From: Deltaproteobacteria bacterium
GTDB lineage: Bacteria; Myxococcota_A; Polyangia; Polyangiales; Ga0077539
Assembly (NCBI GenBank): GCA_016704445.1
Contig: JADJAE010000010.1
Location: 1-64,000, forward strand
DNA length: 64,000 bases
Direction: 5' to 3'
The notes beneath the pieces were generated by a model. That model was not told the DNA's origin. It ran no database searches and worked only from the letters and a program-made list of their open reading frames with translations. The position numbers were made by a program, and so were the translations under genes. Positions 25,386 through 37,976 of the stretch are shown one piece after another. Every line of letters begins with the position of its first letter. Position 1 is the stretch's first letter.

Positions 25386-26839
25386 GCACACGCTCTCTCG
25401 GCCCAGGCCTGGCCTCGTACGCGCGGGGAGCGCTGCGTGGCTTCGCGCGGTGGGTCTGCCTGGCCGGAGTCGGTAGCGCGATGCTGGCGCAAGCGTGTGC
25501 GGCCAGCGTCCCGGTCGAGCGGCCCGAGTCCATCGCCCCCCACCTGCGCTCCCCGGCGACCGCGACCGAGGGCGGTGGCTCCCAGGCGCCCGTGCGCCGT
25601 GCCGCGGCCCTGCCCGACCCGACCGGGCGGGAGGAGGTCGAGCTCTCGTCCTTCCTCGCCTACGCCGACGCACGCGCGCCGGTGCTCCTCGTGGCGCGCA
25701 GCACCCGATCACGGGCCGCCGCCGCCCGCGCGGCCGCGGCGCCTGCCCTGCCGGCGAACCCGCAGCTCAGCGTTGCCGTGGGCCCGCGCTTCGGCCTCGG
25801 GGGAACCGGGGTGGACGTGCAGGCCAGCTTCACCCAGCAGTTCTTCGTCGCCGGCGAGCGAGGGCTGCGCCTCACGGCCGCCGATCGACAGCGGGACCTC
25901 ACCGACGCCGAGATCGAGCAGCTGCGCTGGGCCGTGCACTGCGACGTCCACGCGGCCTTCCACCGGGCCCTGGTCCAGCGCGACCGGGCCCTGCTCGCCG
26001 CGCGCATCCTGGCCTTCCAGGAGGAGGTGCTGCGCATCGTCGAGCGCCAGATCCGCGCCGGGGAGACCGCGGGGCTCACGCTCCGCCTCACGCAGGCCGA
26101 GGTGGCGCAGGCGCGGCAGCTCACCGTCGCCGCGACGCAGGGCTATCTCGGCGCGCGCATCCAGCTCGCGCAGCTCTCGGGCTGGCCGGTGGCGAGGCCG
26201 CCCGTCCCGGTCGGCGAGGTGGACGCGCCGCGCGAGCCCCCCGCCCTCGACGCCCTCCTCGCGACCGCGCGCCGCCAGCTGCCGACCCTCCGCACGCGGG
26301 ACGCCGCCGTGCGCGAGGCCCGGTCGCGCGTCGCGCTCGCCGACCGGGAGGCGTGGCCCCAGCCGACGGTGGGCGTGCAGTACCAGCGGGAAGGCAACCC
26401 CGCCGTCGAGGGGCCCTACCACACCGTGATGGGCACGCTCTCCGTCCCCCTCCCGACCTTCCAGCGGAACCAGGGTGATCGGGCCCGGTCGAGGGCGGAC
26501 GTCCGGGTCGCCGAGGCGGAGGCGGCGGCGGCCCTCAGCCTCCTCGACGGGCAGGTGGCCCTCGCGCACAGCGAGGTCACTTCCGCGGCCCGCCGGCTGC
26601 TCAGCTACGGCACCGAGGTGCTCCCCCGCTTCGAGGAGAACCTCGCCCTCCTGCGGCGCTCGTTCGAGCTCGGCGAGATCGACGTGCTCGCGCTCTCCAT
26701 CGGGCGGGAGCGCTTCCTGCGCATCCAGAGCGACGCCCTCGACGCGCAGCTCGACTACTTCGTCGCGCTCGCGAACCTGGAGCGCACCGTCGGCGTGGAC
26801 CTCTGGCGCGACGACCACGGACCGGAGGCCTTCCCATGA
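25382..26839 (+). CDS. czcC: CzcC-like outer-membrane efflux lipoprotein (TolC family)
   Basis: 485 residues from ATG 25382. Lipobox LAQAC near residue 38, then two long alpha-helical hairpin repeats typical of TolC channels (LRLTAADRQRDLTDAEIEQL; LTLRLTQAEVAQARQL; REARSRVALADREAWPQPTVG; LGEIDVLALSIGRERFLRIQ). It forms the outer-membrane exit duct of a three-part RND efflux pump with the two genes that follow. The start overlaps the preceding stop and its own end overlaps czcB, so expression is coupled. The usual CzcC length is 400-450; the extra is an N-terminal spacer. Confidence 0.9.
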   Translation: MSTRSLGPGLASYARGALRGFARWVCLAGVGSAMLAQACAASVPVERPESIAPHLRSPATATEGGGSQAPVRRAAALPDPTGREEVELSSFLAYADARAPVLLVARSTRSRAAAARAAAAPALPANPQLSVAVGPRFGLGGTGVDVQASFTQQFFVAGERGLRLTAADRQRDLTDAEIEQLRWAVHCDVHAAFHRALVQRDRALLAARILAFQEEVLRIVERQIRAGETAGLTLRLTQAEVAQARQLTVAATQGYLGARIQLAQLSGWPVARPPVPVGEVDAPREPPALDALLATARRQLPTLRTRDAAVREARSRVALADREAWPQPTVGVQYQREGNPAVEGPYHTVMGTLSVPLPTFQRNQGDRARSRADVRVAEAEAAAALSLLDGQVALAHSEVTSAARRLLSYGTEVLPRFEENLALLRRSFELGEIDVLALSIGRERFLRIQSDALDAQLDYFVALANLERTVGVDLWRDDHGPEAFP

Positions 26840-27981
26840 AGCGACTCGGATTGCGGATGTTCTGCGCGCTCGCTACGGCCCTCGGCGCCTGCCAGGGTGG
26901 ATCCGCGCCACCGGCGCCCGCGGCCTCCGCTCAGCCCGCGGAGGCCCACCACCCCCGCGAGGTGCGTCTGACCGCCGAGGCGATGCAGCTCGCGGGCATC
27001 CGCACCGGGCGGATCGAGCGGCGCGCGCTCGGCGGCGGGGTCGCGGTGCCCGCGGAGGTGCAGTTCGAGCCCAGCAGCACCGCCCAGGTGGGCCCGCTCG
27101 TCCCCGGCAGGATCACCCAGGTCGCCGTCCGGCTCGGGGACCGGGTGACGCGCAACCAACTCCTGGGGGTCGTGGCGTCGAGCGACGTCTCCGCGGCGCG
27201 CGCCCGGCTCGGACAGGCGCGCGCCCGCCTCGCCGCGGCGGACGCCACGCTGCGTCGGCAGCGCCTCCTCTCCACCGAGGGCATCGGCGCGCAGCGCGCG
27301 GTCATCGAGGCGGAGGCGCAGGTCGGCGAGCTGCGCGCCGAGGTCGAGGGCACCCAGCGACAGCTCGCGGTCTTCGGGGCCGGGACCGCGGGCGAGCTGC
27401 AGCTGCGCTCCCCGATCGACGGGGTCGTGGTGGCCGTGCAGGCGACGCTCGGCGAGACGGCGAGCCCGGACCGAGCCGCCTTCGTCGTGACTGACCCCAC
27501 CCGCGTCTGGGTGCGCGGCAACGTCCCCGAGCTGGAGATCGCGCGGGTCACACTGGGGAGCGCTGCGATCGTGCGCCTGCACGCCTTCCCCGACCTCGCG
27601 CTCCCCGGGACGATCGTCTACGTCGCCCCGGCGCTCGACGAGGGCTCGCGTTCGCTCCCGATCCGCGTGTCGTTGACCCGACCGGACGCACGCCTGCGGA
27701 GCGGACTCTTCGGCAGCGTCGAGATGGTGGGCGGCGCCGCGGACGAGCGCGTGCTGGTCGTGCCGATCGACGCGGTCGCCATGGTGGAGGGCCAGACGAC
27801 GGTGTTCGTGCCGGCCGACGAGGCGAACACCTTCCGGCCGCAGGCGGTCGAGCTCGGCCGCCGGGCCGGCGGCTTCTACGAGGTCCGCGGCGGCCTCGCC
27901 GAGGGGGCCCCGCTCGCCGTGAGCGGCGCCTTCACGCTCAAGAGCGCGCTCCAGAGCGAAGAGCTCGCCGGGGAACACTGA
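26836..27981 (+). CDS. czcB: CzcB-like periplasmic adaptor of the RND efflux pump
   Basis: 381 residues. Lipobox ALGAC near residue 18, short linker with EAHHP, then the adaptor order: a beta-barrel strand (LAGIRTGRIERRAL), lipoyl half (VGPLVPGRITQVAVRLGDRV), a helical hairpin (QARARLAAADATLRRQRLL and EAEAQVGELRAEVEGTQRQL), the second lipoyl half (RSPIDGVVVAVQATLGETA) and a barrel with VWVRGNVPELEI and LRSGLFGSVEM. It links CzcA to CzcC. It lacks the long His-rich N-terminus of classic CzcB. Ten bases separate it from czcA. Confidence 0.92.
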   Translation: MKRLGLRMFCALATALGACQGGSAPPAPAASAQPAEAHHPREVRLTAEAMQLAGIRTGRIERRALGGGVAVPAEVQFEPSSTAQVGPLVPGRITQVAVRLGDRVTRNQLLGVVASSDVSAARARLGQARARLAAADATLRRQRLLSTEGIGAQRAVIEAEAQVGELRAEVEGTQRQLAVFGAGTAGELQLRSPIDGVVVAVQATLGETASPDRAAFVVTDPTRVWVRGNVPELEIARVTLGSAAIVRLHAFPDLALPGTIVYVAPALDEGSRSLPIRVSLTRPDARLRSGLFGSVEMVGGAADERVLVVPIDAVAMVEGQTTVFVPADEANTFRPQAVELGRRAGGFYEVRGGLAEGAPLAVSGAFTLKSALQSEELAGEH

Positions 27982-27990
27982 GGCACCGAC

Positions 27991-31169
<3,179 letters not shown>

Positions 31170-31173
<4 letters not shown>

Positions 31174-32573
31174 ACGCTTCCCACACCTACCCCCGTGCGT
31201 CGTCCCGCGGTGCGGGCGCGTCCCTCCTCGCCGCACTGCTCCTGGGCGCGGCACCCGCAGGTGCGAACGGCCGCTTCCCGACGGCGCAGGACGTCGTCGT
31301 GGGCCCCGGCGCCCGGAGCGACGTCATCGTCCTGCGCACCACCTTTGGCCTGGTCATGAGCCGCGACGCGGGCGCGACCTTCCACTGGATGTGCGAAGCG
31401 CAGATCTACCGGCCGCTCTTCCTGACGGGGGAGGTGGACCCTTCGATCGCGGTCGCGGCGGATGGGAGCGTGGTCTACGGCTTCCCGCAGGGGATCCACC
31501 TATCGCCGGACGGCTGCCGCGTGGCGCGCGACCCGGCGGCCATGGGCCACCACATCGCGGACCTCACGACGGACCCATCGGGGGAGCGTCTCTTCGCGAT
31601 CGAGTCCGACCCCGGGGGGGTCAACCACGTCCTCCGCGCGGACGCCCGCACCCTCCTCTTCGAGCGCCTCGGCGCAGGCGTGGCGGGTGTCCTGTTCACC
31701 AACCTGGACGTGGCCGCGAGCCGGCCGGGGCGCCTCTACGCCAGCGGCTTCGAGGCGGGCACACGCGCCCCCAGGATCTTCCGCAGCGACGACGGCGGCG
31801 CGACGCTCGTGCCGCTCTCGCCCGACCTTGGCCCCGCCGACGACGCCTGGCTGAGCGGCGTCGATCCGACCGACCCCGAGGTGCTCTACGTGCGGTCCTA
31901 CATGGGCGGCGTGAGCACGGCCCTGCTGCGGAGCGCAGACGGCGGCGCGCACTTCACCCGCGTGGCCTCGACGCGGGGGCCGATGCTGGGCTTCGCGCTG
32001 AGCGACGACGGCCGCACGGTCTGGATCGGCAGCGCCGAGGACGGGCTCCTCCGCTCGGACGATCGCGGTCTGTCCTTCGTCCAGGTGAGCAACCTCCCGA
32101 CGCTCTGTCTTCGGCAGCACGCAGGGGTGCTCTGGGCCTGCTCGGACTGGACGCGGCGGCCCTTCGCGCTGGGGCGCTCGCGCGACGGCGGGCGGACCTT
32201 CGAGCCCGTCGTGCGGTGGGCGGACGTCGCCGGCCCCTTCACCTGCGACCCGTCGCTGATGGGGCCGATCGTGTGCGGGTGGCAGTGGCCAGGCCTGCAG
32301 GACCAGCTGCAACGCGTCGCGGACGCCGGCGCCGGCGCGGGCGCGGTCTGGGAGGAGCTTCCGCCGGTCGCGTTCGACGCGGGGATGCGCGGAGACGCCG
32401 GCGTCTCCTCGCCGGGCGGTGGCGGCTGCTCCGTTGGAGGCGGCCGGGCGGGGTCCGTCGCGGTCCGCTGGTGCGCCGCGGGCCTGCTGGCGGCGTGGCT
32501 CCGCCGACGCGCGAAGTCCGGCGGGCGCGTCCCCGAACGCCATCCCGGTGCCTCCAACCCCTCCAAGGAGTGA
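31170..32573 (+). CDS. Secreted beta-propeller protein, NGRFP family (copy 2)
   Basis: 467 residues from GTG 31170 inside the czcA stop. Signal peptide SLLAALLLGAAPAGA, then NGRFPTA and GPGARSDVIVLRTTFGLVMS, shared nearly word for word with the other three copies. Blades carry SDDGG/SADGG and a conserved Trp-Met-Cys-Glu near residue 75. The end has a Gly-rich Cys (GGGCSVGG), a hydrophobic stretch and RRRAK, a weaker MYXO-CTERM-like tail. Co-translation with CzcA ties this family to metal efflux. It may bind metal or a partner outside the cell; nothing in the sequence proves this. Confidence 0.8.
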
Positions 32574-32577
32574 GCCC

Positions 32578-33219
32578 ATGATCCGACCCCGCGTGGCCGT
32601 CGCCACCCTCTCCGCCCTGACCTTGCCGCTGGTGCTCGCCGTCGCGTGCGACGACCACGGCGTCACCAGCGCCGCGTGCAGCGACCGGAGCATCATCAGT
32701 CTCCCCACCTGCCCGACCGAGGACGCCTTCAGCGACGAGGCGTGCCAGGGCTTCGACGACCGCACCTCCAACGGCCAGTCCACGGCGAACGACGCGCGCG
32801 CGCCCTCGATCACCGCGCCCACCGAGGGGCAGGCCGTGGCCGGCGCCACGCCCTTCACCTTCCAGTGGACCGCGCCGACGTCCCTGCGCCTTCGCCCCCC
32901 GGGGCCGCGCGCGCCGACCTTCGCCGACGAGTGGCGGCGCTGGACGACCCTCCTCCCCGAGGCCCAGGCCCACTGCCCGCCCTTCAGCGGCCGCGCCTAC
33001 GACCTGATCTTCCGCCGCAGCGGGCAGGTCGTCTTTCGGCGCCAGCAGTCGGGCGCGTCGTGGACCCCCGACGCCGCGGCGTGGGCGCGCCTCCGCACGG
33101 CGGCGGGTGACCAGCTCGAGCTGACCATCCAGACCGCGACCTTCGCCGCGAACGTGATCGCGAGCGGGGCCGGGCCCTTCGTCCAGAGCGCGCCGCGCCG
33201 CTTCACCCTCACGCCCTGA
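32578..33219 (+). CDS. Small lipoprotein of the czc-propeller operon
   Basis: 213 residues from ATG 32578, with AAGGAG seven bases upstream. Signal with lipobox VLAVAC (residue 18-24), a Cys-rich mature start (CSDRS, LPTCPTED, EACQGFDD) and one Ig-like or fibronectin-like domain (ITAPTEGQAVAGATPFTFQW ... YDLIFRRSGQVVFRR ... LTIQTATF). Four bases separate the preceding stop from this start, so it is in the same transcript. No family recognised; probably a surface or periplasmic binding lipoprotein. Confidence 0.75.
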   Translation: MIRPRVAVATLSALTLPLVLAVACDDHGVTSAACSDRSIISLPTCPTEDAFSDEACQGFDDRTSNGQSTANDARAPSITAPTEGQAVAGATPFTFQWTAPTSLRLRPPGPRAPTFADEWRRWTTLLPEAQAHCPPFSGRAYDLIFRRSGQVVFRRQQSGASWTPDAAAWARLRTAAGDQLELTIQTATFAANVIASGAGPFVQSAPRRFTLTP

Positions 33220-33236
33220 GCCCACCCGGGAGTCCC

Positions 33237-33443
33237 ATGACCTTCCGGCGAACCCTCGGAGCCCTCGCGCTGGTCGGCGCCGCCCCACGATCTCCGTTGG
33301 GCGATTGCGCCTGCGACCTCTTCCGGCCCCCGGGAGGGGCGCCCAGGGGCGGGTTTGCCGTCGCCATCGCCGCGCTCATCATGGGCGCTCGCCTCGGACG
33401 CGGGAGGCTCTCACGGCGGGTCCCGACACGGAGGCAGACATGA
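33237..33443 (+). CDS. Small protein made of little more than a MYXO-CTERM-like tail
   Basis: 68 residues from ATG 33237, with GGGAG just upstream and an ATGA overlap with the next gene. A short hydrophobic start is followed by CAC (residues 24-26), a Pro/Gly stretch, a hydrophobic segment (FAVAIAALIMG) and RRVPTRRQT. The layout Cys, helix, Arg cluster is that of MYXO-CTERM sorting tails. It could be a remnant of a lost propeller gene whose signal and tail were joined, or a real small membrane protein. Position within the overlapping run favours translation. Confidence 0.55.
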   Translation: MTFRRTLGALALVGAAPRSPLGDCACDLFRPPGGAPRGGFAVAIAALIMGARLGRGRLSRRVPTRRQT

Positions 33444-34717
33444 GTCCACAGAAGTCCCTGCCGCAGAGCCCACCGAACGCCTGGAGGGGCGCCCTCGTCG
33501 CACCGCTCCTCGTCGCCGCGGGCCTCGCCGCATGCGGGGAGGAGCGGGTGGTCTACGACTTCCCCGACGCCGCCCCGTGGGGTCCTCGCTGCGAGCGGCC
33601 GAACCTCCCTAGCGGCGACGGCGGCGTCGGCGGCGTCGCCTACGTCTCCAACAGCCTGATGAACTCCGTCTCGGTCCTCGACCTCGCCGCGGGTCGCACG
33701 CTGGCGACGCACCCGGTGGGGGTGGGGCCCCTGGCCGAGAACGGCCCGCACCACCTCGCCCTCGATCTCGCCCAGGGGGTGTTCTACTCGCCCCTTTCGT
33801 TCCCGGCGCCAGCGATCCCTGCGGGGCCCCACGCCGAGCACGGCTCGGCAAGCACGCCCGGCGTCTTCGTGAAGCGCTCGCTGTGCGACTTCCGGCTCCT
33901 CGGGCAGACGGACCTCGACCCCAACCCCGGGGACCTCGTCCTCTCGCCCGACGGGCGCACGGCGTACGTCTCCCACTTCGACCTGCGCCGTGCCCTCGCT
34001 AACACGGGCAGCCCCGACGCGCAGCGCTCCAACCTCCTCGTGATTGACACCGCCACGATGACCCGCACGGCGACGGTGCCGGTCTGCGTGGCCGCGCATG
34101 GGATGGCAGTCTCGCCCGACGGGCGCTCGATCTTCATGGCGTGTTACGGCGACGACGCCCTGGGCGTGGTCTCCCTCGACGGACCCCGGCCGACCGCGCG
34201 CCTAGTCCACATCGCGGGGCCCCCGTCGAGCGTCGTCAACCCCACGCACGGGCCCTACGCCCTGGGCCTGTCGCCCGACGGCACCACGGTCTGGGTCGGC
34301 TGCACCGTGTCGGGCGTGCTCCTCGCCTACGACATCGCCGCGGGCCGCTTCGACGAGGCGAGGCTCACCCGGCGCCTCGGGGGCAAGCCGTACTTCCCGG
34401 GCTTCAGCCCCGACGGCGCCACCATGGTCGTTCCCACACAGGGGCGGGACTCCATCGCCCGGCTCAGCACCCGCGCGCCCCTCACCGTGCTCCAGCAGGT
34501 CTCCTTTCCGCCCGAGCAGTGCGTCCTCCCCCACCAGGTCGCCTACGGGCCGGACGGGCTCTACTACCTCGTCTGCGAGGGCCGGCACGGGACCGACCCC
34601 ACCCAGAACCGGCCGGGCACCGTGCTCGCCCTCCACCCCGACGACCTGTCGGTGGTGCGGACGTTCACGGTGGGCATGTTCCCCGACGCGATCGTCTTCG
34701 CGAGGCCCGCGCTGTGA
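33440..34717 (+). CDS. YVTN/lactonase-like beta-propeller lipoprotein
   Basis: 425 residues from ATG 33440 (GGAGG about 5 bases upstream). Lipobox GLAAC near residue 31. Repeated blades with the YVTN-type wording GVAYVSNSLMNSVSVLDLAAG, LSPDGRTAYVSHF, VSPDGRSIFMACYGDDALGV, LSPDGTTVWVGC, FSPDGATMVVP indicate a seven-bladed propeller. Related proteins are surface or periplasmic, often beside c-type cytochromes, as here. Catalytic lactonase residues were not identified. Coupled by ATGA to the small protein before it and by GTGA to the cytochrome after it. Confidence 0.85.
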   Translation: MSPQKSLPQSPPNAWRGALVAPLLVAAGLAACGEERVVYDFPDAAPWGPRCERPNLPSGDGGVGGVAYVSNSLMNSVSVLDLAAGRTLATHPVGVGPLAENGPHHLALDLAQGVFYSPLSFPAPAIPAGPHAEHGSASTPGVFVKRSLCDFRLLGQTDLDPNPGDLVLSPDGRTAYVSHFDLRRALANTGSPDAQRSNLLVIDTATMTRTATVPVCVAAHGMAVSPDGRSIFMACYGDDALGVVSLDGPRPTARLVHIAGPPSSVVNPTHGPYALGLSPDGTTVWVGCTVSGVLLAYDIAAGRFDEARLTRRLGGKPYFPGFSPDGATMVVPTQGRDSIARLSTRAPLTVLQQVSFPPEQCVLPHQVAYGPDGLYYLVCEGRHGTDPTQNRPGTVLALHPDDLSVVRTFTVGMFPDAIVFARPAL

Positions 34718-35457
34718 GGCCCGCAGCCACGCTCACGCTCGCCCTGCTCCTCGCCGCGTGCGCCGACACCGAGCGCCGCGAGCCGCTCGCCGCCCGGGGC
34801 GCAGAGATCGCCCGCGATCCGACCGTGAGTCGATCCCGGTACAACGTGTTCGCCTGCACGACCTGCCACGCCGTGCGCCCGGCGGACGTCGGCGCCCGCC
34901 TGCTGCCGGGTGCGCCGCTGGAGGGCGCGGCGAGGCGGACGTCGTTCTGGGGCGGGGAGACGGCGCATCTGCGCGAGGCGGTCGAGCGGTGCTGGGTCTT
35001 CTTCATGCGCGGGACGTCGTCGGATCTCGACGGGCCCACCGGCGCGGCGCTCGGCGCCTGGCTCGACTCGCTCGCGCCGGAGGGCTCCTCGGCCGGCACG
35101 CAGCCGGTGGCGCACACCTGGCCCCGTACGGTCCGCTCGCTCGGCGAAGGCGACCCCTCCCTCGCGCGGCCCATCTGGGACCGCGCGTGCGCGAGCTGCC
35201 ACGGGGCGGTCGGGACCGGCGCCGGACGGCTCGGCCCGAGCGTGTCGATCATCCCCGGCGACACGGAGCGCGAGCACTGCACGACGGCGTTCCCGCCGAC
35301 GTACCCCGACGCCACGACCTACATGCGCACCGTGGTGGTGGAGAAGATCCGCCACGGCAGCTTCCTGGGCTACGCCGGCAGCATGCCCCCGTTCTCCACC
35401 GAGGTACTGTCCGACGACGACGTGCGGCACCTCACGATGCTCTTCCGCTGCCCATGA
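34714..35457 (+). CDS. Diheme c-type cytochrome lipoprotein
   Basis: 247 residues from GTG 34714. Lipobox LLAAC near residue 15. Two heme-binding sites, CTTCH (near residue 49) and CASCH (near 158), each in a separate cytochrome c-like domain, and SMPPF near the end as a likely axial Met for the second heme. It would carry electrons in the periplasm or on the outer membrane. Placed between two propeller proteins and overlapping both, it suggests that this operon couples metal handling to electron transfer (inference). Confidence 0.88.
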   Translation: MRPAATLTLALLLAACADTERREPLAARGAEIARDPTVSRSRYNVFACTTCHAVRPADVGARLLPGAPLEGAARRTSFWGGETAHLREAVERCWVFFMRGTSSDLDGPTGAALGAWLDSLAPEGSSAGTQPVAHTWPRTVRSLGEGDPSLARPIWDRACASCHGAVGTGAGRLGPSVSIIPGDTEREHCTTAFPPTYPDATTYMRTVVVEKIRHGSFLGYAGSMPPFSTEVLSDDDVRHLTMLFRCP

Positions 35458-36818
35458 GCGCCGACCGCGAGGGGCACATCGACGTCGGCGATCGTTGGCG
35501 CGACGTCATGCGACGTTGCCCCCCAGTGCTGGCTCTCGCTCTCTTGGCCGTCCCCTCCTTGATTCCGGGCGTCGCGCAGGCCAACGGTCGCTTTCCCAAC
35601 GCACAGGAGTTCCATCAGGGGCCCGGCGCCAACCGCGACCTCATGGTCGTGCGCTTCACCTTCGGCCTCGCGGTGAGCGTCGATCGCGGTCAGCGCTGGG
35701 AGTACTGGTGCGAGGACGCGCTGCAGTACGGCGACGGCTACGACCCGCCCCTCTCGTACGCCGCCGACGGGACGCTCCTGGTCGCGCTCCAGGACGGCCT
35801 CGTCAGCACCCGCAACGGTTGCACGTTCCGACGGCAGCCGGACCTCGAGGCGCTGGCCGTCCGCGACCTCGCGGCCTCGCCCGACGGGCGCGTGACCTGG
35901 GCGATCGCGCTCACGCCCAGCACCACCCCCGAGTCCCGGGTGGCGCGCTCGACGGACAACGGGCTCACCTTCGAGTTCATTGGCGACCGCTTCGCGAACA
36001 CGGTCCTGGAGACCATCGAGGTCGCCCCGTCCGACCCGCAGCGGCTGTACGCGAGCGGCACCATTGACGGCGCTCCCGTCCTGCTCCGCAGCGACGACGG
36101 CGGGCGCCGCTGGGGCCGCACCGCCGCGCGCTTCGACGGCGCCTCCGGGGTCTACGTCTCGGGCGTCGATCCTCGCGACCCCGACGTGCTCTACCTTCGC
36201 GCGACGGCCACGGCCGCGCCCGCGGAGATGGACGCCGGCGCCGCGGGCGGCTCGGGGGTGCTCTTCCGCAGCGACGACGGCGGCGAGACCCTGCGCGTGT
36301 TGCTGCGTACCGGCGGCCCGATGCGGGGCTTCGCCCTCTCCGACGACGGCCGGCGGGTGTGGGCCGGCGGGCCCCGCGACGGCGCGTGGCGCGTCACCGA
36401 CGGCGGCGCTCCAGCACTCCTGTCGGCCGAGCCGGTGGAGTGTCTGCGCTGGAGCGCGGGGGTGCTCTGGGCGTGCCGCACCTTCGAGCGCGACGGGCCG
36501 TTGCTCCTGCGCGGCGACGGCGAGGGGCCCTTCGTCCCCGTGCTCACGGCGGCCGCGATCACGGGGCCGCCGCCGCGCTGCCCGGCCGGAACGCTCAACC
36601 GGGACATCTGCCCCGGCCGCTGGAGCGTGGTGCGCACGACCCTCCTGCGAGCCGCCGTGATGGACGCGTCGAGCGATCGAGGCGCCGTCGTGGAGGTCCC
36701 GAGGCCCGGCGACTGCGGCTGTCACGCTGGGGGCCCGGCCTCGGGCGGCGCGCGGTGGATCGCGTCGCTGGGCGTGTGGTGGGCGGCCCGCCGGCGAAGG
36801 AGCGGGTGCCCGCGGTGA
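35454..36818 (+). CDS. Secreted beta-propeller protein, NGRFP family (copy 3)
   Basis: 454 residues from ATG 35454, overlapping the cytochrome stop; an internal ATG at 35508 (MRRCPPVLALALL) gives a more typical signal peptide and may be the true start. After the signal come NGRFPNA, GPGANRDLMVVRFTFGLAVS and blades with RSDDGG. The C-terminus is a clear MYXO-CTERM-like tail: CGCHAGG, hydrophobic ASLGVWWAA, RRRRSG. It diverges more in the first blades than copies 1, 2 and 4. Role unknown; a surface protein expressed with the efflux pump. Confidence 0.8.
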   Translation: MSADREGHIDVGDRWRDVMRRCPPVLALALLAVPSLIPGVAQANGRFPNAQEFHQGPGANRDLMVVRFTFGLAVSVDRGQRWEYWCEDALQYGDGYDPPLSYAADGTLLVALQDGLVSTRNGCTFRRQPDLEALAVRDLAASPDGRVTWAIALTPSTTPESRVARSTDNGLTFEFIGDRFANTVLETIEVAPSDPQRLYASGTIDGAPVLLRSDDGGRRWGRTAARFDGASGVYVSGVDPRDPDVLYLRATATAAPAEMDAGAAGGSGVLFRSDDGGETLRVLLRTGGPMRGFALSDDGRRVWAGGPRDGAWRVTDGGAPALLSAEPVECLRWSAGVLWACRTFERDGPLLLRGDGEGPFVPVLTAAAITGPPPRCPAGTLNRDICPGRWSVVRTTLLRAAVMDASSDRGAVVEVPRPGDCGCHAGGPASGGARWIASLGVWWAARRRRSGCPR

Positions 36819-36828
36819 GGAGGGGGCG

Positions 36829-37974
36829 ATGATCACTCGCACGTCCTCGGCGCGGTCGCGCGGCCGGCGAATCGCCGGGTGCCTGGTCGCGTCGCTCGCA
36901 GCCGACTGCGGTTCGACCCCGGTCGAGCCCTCCCTCTTCCGGGTCGCCGTCGGTGGAGCGCCCGGCGGCGCGTTCCTGGGCGTCTGGGTGTCCCCCACCG
37001 AGGCCTCGGCGTACCTCTGCGGTGGCTACGTGGGCGTGGACCCGACGAGGGTGCCCTCGGGCGGGGCCGGGCGCCTGGTGGGCTACCGGGAGGGGCGCTT
37101 CACGACCCTCTGCCGGACGCCGAACGTCCTCTGGTGGGTGTTCAGCGTCGAGGGCGCCGCGTTCGCCGTAGGCGAGGGCGGAGCGGTGCTCCGCTACACG
37201 GCCGCGCGGGGGTGTGAGCCCCTCGAAGTCGGCGGTGATTGGCCCGAGGGCCCGCCGACCTTCTGGGGCGTGTGGGGGCGAGGGGCGAACGACCTCTACC
37301 TGGTCGGCGGCTCGGCCGCGCCGACGGGCCCGCGGGGCGTGCTCCTGCACTACGACGGCGCCCGATTCGAGCGACTCGCGGTGCCGGCGGCGGCCGCGGA
37401 GGTGAACCTCTACAAGGTCGCCCACGGGCTCGGCCGGACGATCGTCGTCGGGGCTTCCGGCGCGGTCTTCTCCCGGACCGACGGAGCGACCGGCTGGGAG
37501 ATAGACGCGGTCCCGTCGCGCGACCGGGACGACAACCTCTTCACGGTGGCATGTGCGCCCGACGGCGCGGTCTGCGCCAGCGTGGGCGGGGCAGAGACGG
37601 GGCGTGCGCTCCTCCGAACGGGCGCGGGATGGTCGGCGCTCCCGCTCTCGGACGGCCTGCCCGGGCTCAACGGCGTATGGGTCGAGAACGAGCGGAGCCT
37701 CTTCATGGTCGGTCGCAACGGGGTCACGCTTCGCTACAGCGGCCCAGGCGCGATCACCGGGACGCGGCTGCTCACGGGCGACACCTTCCACGCCGTCGCC
37801 GGGAGCGACCACCTCGTGCTCGCGGTCGGCGGCGAGATCGGCAACACGGACCCCGCCCAGCGCGGCACCATCCTCGTGCGCGGCGCCTCCGAGGAGCGCT
37901 TCTTCCTCGACGGTCGGGCCTACGCATCGACCCCCACCGGCCGACCCGCGTTCGGCGGGCCGACGGGGCAGTAG
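36829..37974 (+). CDS. Beta-propeller protein without the NGRFP start
   Basis: 381 residues from ATG 36829 with a GAGGAGG-type ribosome site about 6 bases upstream. Basic N-terminus and a weak signal with a possible lipobox at SLAADC (residue 27). Repeats of the form FWGVWGRGANDLYLVGG, IVVGASGAVFSRTDG, LNGVWVENERSLFMVGRNG and VAVGEGGAVL-like strands mark a six- or seven-bladed propeller of the kind often found in myxobacterial surface proteins. No MYXO-CTERM tail. Ten bases after copy 3 and two bases before copy 4, so clearly in the same transcript. Confidence 0.75.
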   Translation: MITRTSSARSRGRRIAGCLVASLAADCGSTPVEPSLFRVAVGGAPGGAFLGVWVSPTEASAYLCGGYVGVDPTRVPSGGAGRLVGYREGRFTTLCRTPNVLWWVFSVEGAAFAVGEGGAVLRYTAARGCEPLEVGGDWPEGPPTFWGVWGRGANDLYLVGGSAAPTGPRGVLLHYDGARFERLAVPAAAAEVNLYKVAHGLGRTIVVGASGAVFSRTDGATGWEIDAVPSRDRDDNLFTVACAPDGAVCASVGGAETGRALLRTGAGWSALPLSDGLPGLNGVWVENERSLFMVGRNGVTLRYSGPGAITGTRLLTGDTFHAVAGSDHLVLAVGGEIGNTDPAQRGTILVRGASEERFFLDGRAYASTPTGRPAFGGPTGQ

Positions 37975-37976
37975 GC

